From: Deltaproteobacteria bacterium UBA2409
Lineage (GTDB): Bacteria > Bdellovibrionota_C > UBA2361 > DDRT01
Direction: 5' to 3'
Assembly: GCA_002343185.1 (NCBI GenBank)
Contig: DDRT01000012.1
Coordinates: forward strand, 118,001-141,216
DNA: 23,216 bases
Positions 1-7,416 of the stretch are shown piece by piece; position 1 is the stretch's first letter; each line of letters opens with the position of its first letter. A model generated the notes under the pieces. The model was not told the origin of the DNA and searched no databases. It saw only the letters and a list, made by a program, of their open reading frames with translations. The translations under genes and the position numbers were made by a program.

Positions 1-1639
1 GATCCTCCCGGCCTGACCCCCGTTCGTTATTTTGCAAAACAATCAAAGCTTTATATACCCCACCAAGCTCCATCAACTCTTCATGAGTTCCTGACTCAAC
101 AATTCTTCCTTCAGACATTACAATAATCTTATCGCAATCTTTTACAGAGGAGAGTCTATGAGAAATAATAATAGTTGTTCCTCTTCTATTTTTAAGAAGT
201 GAGAACATTTTACTTTCAGTCTCCACATCTACTGCTGAGGTAGATTCATCTAAAATTAAGACCGATGGTTCTCTGATTACAGCCCTTAGAAACCCTATTC
301 TTTGCTTTTGCCCACCACTAAGTTGCCTTGGCTTTATATCGGATGGAAGAGCCTCGAGATTAAGCTTCTCTAAGCTATCCAGAATACTTGGAAAACGTTG
401 CCCTGCCTCAATATTTTCTATCAGCGTGCCTGTGAATATCCATGGCTCTTGAGGTGCTATTACCACATCCCCTTTTGTTTTTTCGCTGTTAAAAAGCAAC
501 TCCCCACTTGTTGGCTCATAGAATCCAGCAATTACCCCAGCTAAAGATGATTTACCACAACCAGTCGCACCAACTATTCCGATTTTCGTACCAAATGGGA
601 TCTTTAAATTTATATTCTTTAACACATCTAAATTTTCTGAATACGAGAGCGAAAGATTCTTCAATTCAATGTCACAATCTTTTAGTTTTTCCCCTTCGGA
701 ATGCTTCTTGCCGCCTTCTAAGAGCTCAAACACTCTGTCGGTTCCCCCAACACACTGGAGAAGCTCAGCATAACCTGTTGCTAAAAAAGCAAAAGAAACT
801 GCAACAATAACTCCGTACATTATAAATGCGGTAAGATCTCCTGGTGCAAGTTCCCCTGATGAAACTTTAAAAATCCCTAAAAGTACTAGTCCCGCAATGG
901 AAACATTCATCAAAAAAGAAATACCTGCCTGGAAAAATCCGCTTATACTTGCTCTTGCAAGCCAGGTGCTTAAGACATCCTCATTTAGTGGGGTGAATTT
1001 ACTAAATATAAAGTTTTTTAGATTGAGATTAGATATTACCTTATTTCCAATCAAACTTTCTTCAACAAGGCTACCTATCTCTCCCACTTTAGTTTGAGCA
1101 TCTCTGGAAACCTTTCTAAGTTTTCGACCTAAAAATAAAGATGAAAAAACCAATACTGGAATAATCGCTAATACAAATACCCCTAAAAGAGGGGCGATAA
1201 TAAACATCAAAACAGATCCAAAGATGACCTGAACAAGATAGCGAACTAGGACTGATAATCTTAAACTGACACCATCTTGGAGAAGCTGAAGATCTGAAGT
1301 AATTCTAGAGACTATCTCACCGTATCGCTTAGAATCGTAAAAATTTGTTGGTTTTGATAATAATGCATCAAAAACCTTCCCTCTTAAATCAAAAACAACT
1401 TTCGATCCAACAAGTGAAAAGCAGAATGATCTTACATAAAATGCTATTGCTTGAATAACAAATAAAGCGAGTAAAATGTAAATTAAACTGACTGAGTAGC
1501 CTTTATTAAGCTCCTCTTTTACTACCCACGGGATAGCAAGGTTAACCCCAGCGGCCACTAAGAGTGCAAGCATCCCAATTAAGAAAAGTCTCCAAAATGG
1601 AAGTGCAAGTTGTAAAAACCTAAATACTCCTAAGATCAC
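1..1639 (-). CDS. ABC transporter, fused permease and ATPase (MsbA/multidrug exporter type), 3' end cut by window
   Basis: Reading the minus strand from a GTG at 1639 gives about 546 codons open to the window edge; no stop is reached, so the C-terminus is missing. The first ~310 residues are hydrophobic, with the helices expected of a type I (six-TM) exporter half. The ATPase domain follows: Walker A GATGCGKS at residues 357-364, then the Q-loop region (APQEPW), signature LSGGQKQR, Walker B VLILDES and H-loop ISHRLS in the right order. The family forms homo- or heterodimers in the inner membrane that export lipids, drugs or peptides; the substrate cannot be read here. An in-frame TAG lies about 21 nt upstream of the GTG with no ATG or TTG between, so GTG is the best start, though no good ribosome site is seen. 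The last visible residues (ERGSGRED) are encoded by a repeat shared with the right end of the window. Confidence 0.9.
   Translation of the reverse strand, partial: MILGVFRFLQLALPFWRLFLIGMLALLVAAGVNLAIPWVVKEELNKGYSVSLIYILLALFVIQAIAFYVRSFCFSLVGSKVVFDLRGKVFDALLSKPTNFYDSKRYGEIVSRITSDLQLLQDGVSLRLSVLVRYLVQVIFGSVLMFIIAPLLGVFVLAIIPVLVFSSLFLGRKLRKVSRDAQTKVGEIGSLVEESLIGNKVISNLNLKNFIFSKFTPLNEDVLSTWLARASISGFFQAGISFLMNVSIAGLVLLGIFKVSSGELAPGDLTAFIMYGVIVAVSFAFLATGYAELLQCVGGTDRVFELLEGGKKHSEGEKLKDCDIELKNLSLSYSENLDVLKNINLKIPFGTKIGIVGATGCGKSSLAGVIAGFYEPTSGELLFNSEKTKGDVVIAPQEPWIFTGTLIENIEAGQRFPSILDSLEKLNLEALPSDIKPRQLSGGQKQRIGFLRAVIREPSVLILDESTSAVDVETESKMFSLLKNRRGTTIIISHRLSSVKDCDKIIVMSEGRIVESGTHEELMELGGVYKALIVLQNNERGSGRED
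8..21. repeat. GGGGGTCAGG-type repeat copy inside the 3' end of the ABC transporter gene
   Basis: The 14 bases CCGGCCTGACCCCC are identical to 23029-23042, which is the loop edge and right arm of the hairpin downstream of dprA. This GC-rich identity in AT-rich DNA suggests a dispersed palindromic element. The other arm of this copy, if present, lies outside the window. The copy is translated as the C-terminal tail of the ABC transporter. Confidence 0.5.
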
Positions 1640-1714
1640 AATGGTATAGTTATAGATTAGCTAACTTAAAATGTGTAGTTTCAAGGCTGCATTGACCATG
1701 AGATGATCCCTTTC

Positions 1715-2866
1715 ATGCTATCTATCCGAGCTAAAACAGCCCCTATATCCCCCATTAGAGTTTTAATGCCACTTGTGCTCGATGCTGAAGCAAAAGGAAC
1801 AGAAGTTTTAAAGTTAAATATCGGCCAGCCTGATACTGAAAGTCCCAAAAGTTATTTTAAAGCACTAAAAGATTTTGATCAAAAAGTCGTAGGATATGAG
1901 CCTGCATATGGGAACCTTGATCTAAGAAAGTCCTGGTGTAGCTTTTTCGATAAGAACTATTCTAAAAAAATTGAGCCCGCCAACATGCTTATCACCTCCG
2001 GTGCTTCAGAAGCTCTTCTCTTAGCAATCGCCTGTGTGACAGATCCTGGGGATGAGATTCTAGTTTTTGAACCGGCTTATGCAAACTACCTAGGTCTAGC
2101 TGGCATGTTAGGAGTCAAGGTTAAAGGAATTAGAACATATTCCTACGAAGGGTATCAGATTCAGGATGATTTTGAACTTCCAGACTCGATCAAAGCAATT
2201 ATTATATGTAACCCGAATAATCCCACTGGCACTTTATTTTCAGACTCAAAATTAGAGATTCTTCTAACAAAGGCAAGAAGAAAAGGCATATGGGTAATTT
2301 CAGATGAATCTTACCGTGAATTAAGATTTGACGATGCTACTCCAACTACACTTCTTTCTGAAAACGTGATTGTTGTCGATAGTATTTCAAAGAGATACGG
2401 TCTTTGTGGTTCAAGGGTTGGTTGTTTAATCTCTCAATCTGATGAGCTAATTAGAACTGCTGTTGCATTTGCTTCGCAGAGGCTTGCTGTATCAACTCTT
2501 GAGCAATTTGCTGCAAAAAATGTGATAGAAAACTCATCGCTAGAAGATATTAAAAAAAGTGCCTCGATTTTTAAAAATCGAATGGAGGCTTTTTTTGAGA
2601 AACTGAAATTACCATTTGTTAGAGCAAATGGGGCATTTTATGCAATGCTTCAAATTGATGGAGGGGCTACAGAATTTGCAAAGTACCTATTAACTGAAGT
2701 TACAGGAACGACTGTATGTATCACTCCAGCAGGTGGGTTCTATTTAAACCCTCAGCACGGTGAAAATGAAGCCCGAGTGGCATTCGTTCTTGAAGAGCAA
2801 AAAATGAAAAAAGCTGCCCAAATAATCAATCAATCCTATGAGAAGTTCACCTCGCGCAAAGCCTAA
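1715..2866 (+). CDS. PLP-dependent aminotransferase, class I/II (AspC/AlaA-like)
   Basis: About 383 residues, the usual length for fold-type I aminotransferases. Family features in order: substrate-binding N-terminus with LNIGQPD, ITSGASEALLLA around the cofactor phosphate-binding region, the IIICNPNNPTGT motif, SDESYRELRF with the aspartate that contacts the pyridine nitrogen, and VDSISKRYGLCGSRVG with the Schiff-base lysine (SISK). An arginine near the C-terminus (ARVAFV) fits the alpha-carboxylate-binding arginine. It should transfer an amino group from an amino acid to a 2-oxo acid in the cytoplasm; which pair cannot be told. An in-frame ATG at 1703 would add MIPF; I prefer 1715 because homologues I know begin with a short M-x-S-x-R-A segment. 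It is divergent from the ABC transporter and 24 bases upstream of mlaA. Confidence 0.88.
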   Translation: MLSIRAKTAPISPIRVLMPLVLDAEAKGTEVLKLNIGQPDTESPKSYFKALKDFDQKVVGYEPAYGNLDLRKSWCSFFDKNYSKKIEPANMLITSGASEALLLAIACVTDPGDEILVFEPAYANYLGLAGMLGVKVKGIRTYSYEGYQIQDDFELPDSIKAIIICNPNNPTGTLFSDSKLEILLTKARRKGIWVISDESYRELRFDDATPTTLLSENVIVVDSISKRYGLCGSRVGCLISQSDELIRTAVAFASQRLAVSTLEQFAAKNVIENSSLEDIKKSASIFKNRMEAFFEKLKLPFVRANGAFYAMLQIDGGATEFAKYLLTEVTGTTVCITPAGGFYLNPQHGENEARVAFVLEEQKMKKAAQIINQSYEKFTSRKA

Positions 2867-2890
2867 AATTACTGATAGAATACGGGGAAC

Positions 2891-3598
2891 ATGAAGATCA
2901 TACTAACTATACTATTTTTGAGCTTGTCTTTATCTGCCGAGGAGACTTATGACCCGATAGAGTCTTTTAACAGAAAAATATTCTGGTTCAACGAAAAAGC
3001 AGATGAGTACGTTCTTGGGCCAATTGCTAGAGGATATATAGAGTACATTCCTCAAGATGCAAGAACCAGCGTTAAACATTTTTTCTCTAACTTAAAAACT
3101 CCAATTTATTTAGGAAGCTCCCTTCTGCAGTTTAAGTTTTCGCAAGCTGGAACTCATCTGGGAAGGTTCGCGATTAATTCAACAATAGGGGTTTTGGGTC
3201 TTTTTGATGCTGCAACAGATCTTGGACTAAAACACGAAGAAGAGGATATAGGCATTGCTTTCGGATATTGGGGGATTCCAGAAGGTCCTTACCTTGTTCT
3301 TCCATTTTTAGGCCCTTCAAACTTACGAGATTTCGTAGGGTATGCAGGCGATTGGGTTTTAGATCCCCTAAATATGACAGTTGTTTACCCTAGTGTTCCA
3401 AACCACCCTACACAGGAGATAACAACTGGTCTAAGTGCTGCTCGAGTTGTATCAACAAGGGCGGGATTAGAGGAAGCAATTAAATCTGGAAAAGAAAGCT
3501 CAGTAGATTATTATCTATTTTTAAGAGAGGCTTATACTCAGTACAGAAAAGGGTTGATTTACGATGGGTTGCCCCCTGAAGAGGAAGAAGATTTCTAA
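2891..3598 (+). CDS. mlaA: MlaA/VacJ family outer-membrane lipid-asymmetry protein
   Basis: The 235-residue product begins with a short hydrophobic export signal (about residues 1-16), followed directly by the hallmark start of the mature MlaA domain, YDPIESFNRKIFWFN. Further matches are the proline-rich YIPQDAR segment, the FAINSTIGVLGLFDAA helix region and the GYWGIPEGPYLVLPFLGPSNLRD core. In E. coli, MlaA sits in the outer membrane and removes mislocalised phospholipids from the outer leaflet, passing them to the MlaC/MlaFEDB route. No cysteine lipobox is visible in the signal region, unlike the classical lipoprotein form, so anchoring may differ. A GGGGAA ribosome site precedes the ATG. 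The gene abuts the CheY-like gene (stop then ATG); no mlaBCDEF genes are nearby. Confidence 0.88.
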   Translation: MKIILTILFLSLSLSAEETYDPIESFNRKIFWFNEKADEYVLGPIARGYIEYIPQDARTSVKHFFSNLKTPIYLGSSLLQFKFSQAGTHLGRFAINSTIGVLGLFDAATDLGLKHEEEDIGIAFGYWGIPEGPYLVLPFLGPSNLRDFVGYAGDWVLDPLNMTVVYPSVPNHPTQEITTGLSAARVVSTRAGLEEAIKSGKESSVDYYLFLREAYTQYRKGLIYDGLPPEEEEDF

Positions 3599-3991
3599 AT
3601 GAGTACTATCGATCGTAAATATTTGAATGCTCCTGTCATGGTAGTTGACGACCATGGAATGACACGCGATCTTGTTAGAACGATCCTTAGAGGTTTGGGA
3701 TTTATTAATATTTTAACTGTTGAAAATGGTCGCGCAGCTTACAAAATGCTCGAAACCAATAATGTGAAATTAATTGTTTGCGATTGGAATATGCCAGGTG
3801 GAAGTGGAATCGAACTTTTAAGAGCTGTTAGAGAACATCCTCAATTTAAAGATGTGCCATTTTTAATGCTTACAGCTGAAGCCTACAAAGAGAGCGTTGA
3901 AGAAGCGATGAAGCAAGGTGTGAGTGATTACGTTGCAAAACCTTTTACTGCTGATGTTTTAGTTGCGAAGATAACTGGTATATTGAAATGA
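3599..3991 (+). CDS. CheY-like single-domain response regulator
   Basis: A 130-residue stand-alone receiver domain. Conserved residues are all present: acidic pair D17-D18 (VVDD), phospho-acceptor D62 (CDWNMP), T92 (LTAE) and K114 (YVAKPF). There is no output domain, so it would act by protein-protein contact when phosphorylated by a histidine kinase, as CheY does with the flagellar switch; the real partner is unknown because no kinase or chemotaxis gene lies in the window. The segment after the acidic pocket (MTRDLVRTILRGLGF) resembles chemotaxis CheY proteins. The ATG follows the mlaA stop with no gap, under a purine-rich GAGGAAGAAG stretch, and its TGA overlaps the next gene's ATG, so the genes are probably translationally coupled. 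Confidence 0.9.
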   Translation: MSTIDRKYLNAPVMVVDDHGMTRDLVRTILRGLGFINILTVENGRAAYKMLETNNVKLIVCDWNMPGGSGIELLRAVREHPQFKDVPFLMLTAEAYKESVEEAMKQGVSDYVAKPFTADVLVAKITGILK

Positions 3992-4395
3992 CAAGCTTTA
4001 CAGGAAAATATTTAGGTAACAAAAAAGTTGAGCTTACTCATCTTGATTCTGGTGTAACTATTAAACTTGATGCCCCTAAGGATAATCAAGGTGATGGGAG
4101 CTCTTTTTCCCCTACAGATCTATTTGCAAGTTCTCTTGGCGCCTGTCAGTTAACTGTAATGTCAATATATGCAGAAAGAACTGGGATCTCCTTAGAAGGT
4201 GCCTGGTTTAAATTAGAAAAATTTATGAGTGCAGCTCCTAGAATGGTTTCAAAGATCGTAGTTGAAATGCATCTTCCTAAGGCTTTGAATGAAACCGAGC
4301 GTCTAAAGTTAGAGCAGATAAGTAAAACATGCCCAGTTCATCATTCACTGAATGCGTCAGTACAGGTTGATGCGCGGTTTATTTATGATGTTTAA
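3988..4395 (+). CDS. OsmC/Ohr family peroxide-reducing protein
   Basis: The 135-residue product has the two OsmC-fold cysteines: C53 in SLGACQLTVM and C115 in KTCPVHHSL, plus the SPTDLFASSLGA motif. Members of this family reduce organic hydroperoxides through the paired cysteines in the cytoplasm; this one looks closer to the YhfA/OsmC-like branch than to Ohr, but the subgroup is inferred. It overlaps the CheY-like gene by 4 bases (ATGA), so it belongs to the same transcript. Its stop is directly followed by a hairpin-forming repeat at 4396 that probably ends transcription. Confidence 0.85.
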   Translation: MTSFTGKYLGNKKVELTHLDSGVTIKLDAPKDNQGDGSSFSPTDLFASSLGACQLTVMSIYAERTGISLEGAWFKLEKFMSAAPRMVSKIVVEMHLPKALNETERLKLEQISKTCPVHHSLNASVQVDARFIYDV

Positions 4396-4418
4396 ACTGG
4401 TCAAAACCAGTCCAGGCA
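4396..4418. repeat. Left copy of 23-bp inverted repeat with terminator-like hairpin
   Basis: This 23-bp stretch matches the reverse complement of 5191-5213 at 21 of 23 positions. Within it ACTGG and CCAGT pair around a TCAAAA loop, followed by AGGCAGTTTTT. It lies between the convergent ends of the OsmC gene (plus) and the 74-aa gene (minus), so a bidirectional terminator is the simplest role. The stem is short (5-6 bp). Confidence 0.55.
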
Positions 4419-4428
4419 GTTTTTCTGT

Positions 4429-4653
4429 CTAAATTATCCCCAAAACTCTGAGTGCTGCCAAAGAAAATACTGCTAAAAGGGCAAAGCATAAGAGAAGTGC
4501 GCCAATAGAAAGTTTTAAAGGCTCATCTCTTTTCCTGTATAGAGCTGGTTCGGAGTATTCGTTTTCTAATACACTCTTAAGTGATTCGTCCTTAATTGCT
4601 GGTTCATTTGAGTCTATCTCAACTCTTTCCATAGGTATCTCTATTATCGGCAA
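4429..4653 (-). CDS. Small C-terminally membrane-anchored protein of unknown function
   Basis: A 74-residue product not recognised as a known family. Residues 1-46 are polar and acidic (EIDSNEP, KDESLKSVLENEYSEP), followed by a basic patch (YRKRDEPLK) and one hydrophobic helix from about 48 to 72 ending in ALRVLGII. This is the layout of a tail-anchored inner-membrane protein with its N-terminus in the cytoplasm. The gene is divergent from ridA across a ~100-bp gap containing a palindrome. Coding status rests on the sensible membrane topology and the intergenic layout, so it is moderately supported. Confidence 0.6.
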   Translation of the reverse strand: MPIIEIPMERVEIDSNEPAIKDESLKSVLENEYSEPALYRKRDEPLKLSIGALLLCFALLAVFSLAALRVLGII

Positions 4654-4676
4654 TTTTGAATGTCTTCTTTAGAACT

Positions 4677-4704
4677 AAATTTGGTCATATTTAACGCCAA
4701 ATTT
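4677..4704. promoter_or_regulatory. Palindrome in divergent promoter region (possible operator)
   Basis: AAATTTGG and CCAAATTT form a perfect 8-bp inverted repeat separated by 12 bases, placed between the divergent starts of the 74-aa gene and ridA. Position and symmetry suit a dimeric regulator binding site; no regulator gene is adjacent. AT-rich arms make a chance occurrence possible. Confidence 0.35.
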
Positions 4705-4755
4705 TGAGATCTTTGAAAGTTTTAACTTCCAAATAATTTGTATAGACTCCCTAGT

Positions 4756-5178
4756 ATGAAGCGAATAAATATCTCATCTGGCTCCCCTTTTGAGCCATTA
4801 AGAGGATACTCAAGATGTGTTGTATTAGGTGATCATTTTTATCTTTCTGGAACTACCTCAACTGATAGTAAGGGTGAAGTTGTAGGAGAAGGAGATCCAT
4901 ATGCTCAAACAACCTATATACTTCAGAAACTAAAAACTTTTTTAACTGAAGCAGGATTTGCTTTAACTGATGTTGTAAGAACTAGGCTTTATGTAACTAA
5001 TATGACCCGCTGGGATGATTTTGCTAGAGCTCACAGAGAATTTTTTGAAAAAATCAGGCCTGCGAGTTCAATTGTTCAAGTTGCTAGACTTGTTGACCCA
5101 AGGTTGCTAATTGAACTTGAAGCTGAGGCAGTAAAGGGAACTAGCGAAGTTAAATTTATTGAGCTCAAGAAATTTTAG
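4756..5178 (+). CDS. ridA: RidA/YjgF/YER057c/UK114 family protein
   Basis: About 140 residues from the ATG at 4756 (MKRINISSG). Family features include SGTTSTD (strand with the conserved glycine), the YAQTTYILQKLKTFLTEAG helix, DVVRTRLYVTNM with the conserved arginine, and the C-terminal RLVDPRLLIELEAEAV. RidA enzymes are cytoplasmic trimers that deaminate reactive enamine/imine intermediates, protecting PLP enzymes; the window's aminotransferase is a possible beneficiary, but that is speculation. A TTG at 4738 would add MYRLPS; the internal ATG matches where the family normally starts. Upstream ribosome signals are weak for both. The gene ends just before the right copy of the 23-bp repeat. 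Confidence 0.85.
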   Translation: MKRINISSGSPFEPLRGYSRCVVLGDHFYLSGTTSTDSKGEVVGEGDPYAQTTYILQKLKTFLTEAGFALTDVVRTRLYVTNMTRWDDFARAHREFFEKIRPASSIVQVARLVDPRLLIELEAEAVKGTSEVKFIELKKF

Positions 5179-5190
5179 ATTTAAAGAATT

Positions 5191-5213
5191 TGCCTGGACT
5201 GTTTTTAACCAGT
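5191..5213. repeat. Right copy of 23-bp inverted repeat with terminator-like hairpin
   Basis: Reverse complement of 4396-4418 with two mismatches. GGACTG (5196-5201) and CAGTCC (5210-5215) form a hairpin around a T-rich loop. It lies between convergent ridA (plus) and the permease gene (minus). Read in the direction of the enclosed gene, both copies have the same orientation, directly after its stop. Confidence 0.55.
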
Positions 5214-5218
5214 CCATT

Positions 5219-6832
5219 CTAGCTGATCTTCTTATGAACAGATCGCTCTGCAACCTTAATCATCCAGAACATCAATACAAACTGTAGCACTCCAATAAAT
5301 CCATACAACCAAAATGGTTTAAATTTCGTCCCAAAAAGAACAATAAATGTTGGTGATAGTGAGAAAAATATTAAAAGTACACTTGTAATCATAAAACAAA
5401 AGCTTCCCAATCCTGCTGCTATCTGAGACTGATATTCCCAAGAAAAATTTGCGAATAGACCGCCGAAACCAATCGCAAGGCTTACTACACCAATAGCAAC
5501 AACTATTCCATAAACAGAGTGTAAAAGTGCGAGAAGAAAATTTGGGTTTAATGCATAAGATCCAACACCAAAAAGAAGCGCTCCTAGCGTACCAACCACC
5601 ATAAACCACAGATAAAATTTGCCCCAAAGAAAGTATCTAACCGAATATGGTGCGCTCTTTAAGATCCAAAAATATCTCCCTTCAAGTGAAATAGATGGAA
5701 ATACAAATCTTGCACAAACAGCAGTTAGTACAAATGCGGCCGTACAAAGTGTAAGTCCATGAAAAATTGTTTTCCATTTTAAACCAAACTCCGGCATTCC
5801 CGAGAAAATCTGAAGATTTACAAGATAAAACAACACTAAAATCGACAAAATAACAAGCTGAGTCATCTGAGATACATCTCTTGTGAGACTCACAGCTTCT
5901 CTTCTCATTGCACAAACATGTGGTCGACTTAAAAAGTTTTCTGCTGCAAGGCAAAGTTTATCAACATAAAATGAAGAGGCTGTTTTATTATCTACCCTTC
6001 CTTCTTTAGATTTGGAGTATGCTTTAAAATAAAATTTCTCAAATACTAAAAGTGTTGCTAAAAAAAGCGTTAGAGCAAGGCTTAAGCTAAAGATTAGTCC
6101 ATTTAGTTTTTCACCTGTAAGAAGTGCCCCAAGCATTCCTGAAAACCAGTGTGATGGAAAATTTTCATTATGAATCAATCGGATAGAGTCAAAAAACCTT
6201 AAAATCTGCACAGTTCCTAACCCTTTCGATAAGCCTGAGCTGAGTTTAAATAATGCAAATAATAGAGCAAAGACAAAGATAAAACCTAGAATCTTAAGCC
6301 AATTTCTTGGAATGAATCTCAAAAATACGATTGAGACAAATATCCCTACTAAAGCTGGAATTATGCTGAACAAAGTTAATAGTCCAAATGACTTAAATAA
6401 AACGCTAATATCAGCGCCATAATGTCTTTGATAAGCAACTAAAAGAGGCATCATAAAAAATATAGGCATCCACGCAGTTCCTAGAAAAACTAGCAAAAAT
6501 TTGCCTTTAAAATATCGAAACGCTGTAATAGGAGAAGATAGGTAGATGTCATTATCTTCTGACATAAAAAATGCCCCTAAAGATAGGGCAACACTGGACG
6601 AAAGCATTAGAAATAAAAGTGGAAAGAGGATAAATCCTAAAGTGTCTTCTGGGCCAAAATAACCTAGCTGATTAATCGCAGCTATTTGTCTTAACATCCA
6701 TCTAGTTCCCAGATACAGTAAAATAATCACCACGATTGCAAATGTCCCTAAAATCACTACTTGTGACTTATGACTATCGCTGGAACTAAACTTGTTTTTT
6801 AAAGATGTTAGGTATGGTGACAAGATCTGCAT
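5219..6832 (-). CDS. Large multi-pass ABC-2-like permease without adjacent ATPase
   Basis: A 537-residue, strongly hydrophobic product with roughly ten to twelve predicted membrane helices (the first at about residues 25-46, ILGTFAIVVIILLYLG). The FFMSEDNDIYLSSPI segment and the following FKGKFLL resemble the conserved region of putative ABC exporter permeases of about this length, where such proteins pair with a separate ATPase. No ATPase is encoded beside it, so it may borrow one from elsewhere. Its start overlaps the end of the preceding gene by 47 bases; an AAGGGAG ribosome site sits just upstream of the ATG, and the next internal methionine would remove the first helix, so the overlap is probably real. 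It is last in the LuxR/one-TM/permease operon. The substrate is unknown. Confidence 0.65.
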   Translation of the reverse strand: MQILSPYLTSLKNKFSSSDSHKSQVVILGTFAIVVIILLYLGTRWMLRQIAAINQLGYFGPEDTLGFILFPLLFLMLSSSVALSLGAFFMSEDNDIYLSSPITAFRYFKGKFLLVFLGTAWMPIFFMMPLLVAYQRHYGADISVLFKSFGLLTLFSIIPALVGIFVSIVFLRFIPRNWLKILGFIFVFALLFALFKLSSGLSKGLGTVQILRFFDSIRLIHNENFPSHWFSGMLGALLTGEKLNGLIFSLSLALTLFLATLLVFEKFYFKAYSKSKEGRVDNKTASSFYVDKLCLAAENFLSRPHVCAMRREAVSLTRDVSQMTQLVILSILVLFYLVNLQIFSGMPEFGLKWKTIFHGLTLCTAAFVLTAVCARFVFPSISLEGRYFWILKSAPYSVRYFLWGKFYLWFMVVGTLGALLFGVGSYALNPNFLLALLHSVYGIVVAIGVVSLAIGFGGLFANFSWEYQSQIAAGLGSFCFMITSVLLIFFSLSPTFIVLFGTKFKPFWLYGFIGVLQFVLMFWMIKVAERSVHKKIS

Positions 6833-7406
6833 CTCCCTTATTTACGCATTCACTTTCTAGAACTTTAAAAGGCGACTCGCCAGTCTTAAATGCCTTTTTG
6901 ATTGGTAAAGCCACAGAATAAGTCTCATTATCTCTCTTTTGAAGCAGCACAGGCCCTCTGTAAGGTATTTCAAACTTTCTTGGTTCTCGGAGTAAAATCC
7001 TAATTGGTTTAACTCCTAAGGTTCCACCTCTAAATTTTATATCGCCAATATTCCCGCTAAAAATACTACCTCCTAGCTGACCAAGTGAGTTAAATGAAAG
7101 CTCAATCTCTAAATTTGCCTGTCCAAGCTTAGCAACATTAACAAAGCCAATTACTTTTAAACTCCAAAGCTCATCGTTTGGATGGGCAAAATCTAACCGA
7201 GCCTCACCAACACATCTATCAGTCTGAAAAATTGAGTATCGCTTACTTCCAAGAGCTATATCATTAATCATAGGAACAAAAGTTTCTAGATTACTAAAAT
7301 ACTGTCGCCCAAGAAGAATAGTTACTGTAAGTGATCCTACAAGAATACAAAATTTCAAGGCCTCACTTTTTTTCCTGTAACTATTAATTATAGAAGTGCC
7401 TAGCAT
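6786..7406 (-). CDS. Unknown protein with one N-terminal membrane anchor
   Basis: A 206-residue product I do not recognise. A single hydrophobic helix (about residues 18-34, FCILVGSLTVTILLG) after a basic N-terminus (YRKK) predicts a type II anchor, leaving residues 40-206 in the periplasm. That part looks beta-rich, alternating polar and hydrophobic residues, with two cysteines (RCVGEA and SECVNKG) that could form a disulphide. It lies between the regulator and permease genes: 10 bases after the LuxR stop, with AGGA about 8 bases before its ATG, and overlapping the permease start. Context suggests a partner of the permease or a periplasmic sensor, but nothing in the sequence proves this. Confidence 0.6.
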   Translation of the reverse strand: MLGTSIINSYRKKSEALKFCILVGSLTVTILLGRQYFSNLETFVPMINDIALGSKRYSIFQTDRCVGEARLDFAHPNDELWSLKVIGFVNVAKLGQANLEIELSFNSLGQLGGSIFSGNIGDIKFRGGTLGVKPIRILLREPRKFEIPYRGPVLLQKRDNETYSVALPIKKAFKTGESPFKVLESECVNKGDADLVTIPNIFKKQV

Positions 7407-7416
7407 TCACCCAATC

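Noticed and set aside
508..1097. Plus-strand open frames at 508-810 and 897-1097
   Set aside because: They lie antisense to the ABC transporter, whose motifs are continuous on the minus strand; their composition is not protein-like.
5319..5954. Minus-strand frames at 5319-5627 and 5682-5954
   Set aside because: Cysteine-rich shadow frames inside the permease gene, with no family signal.
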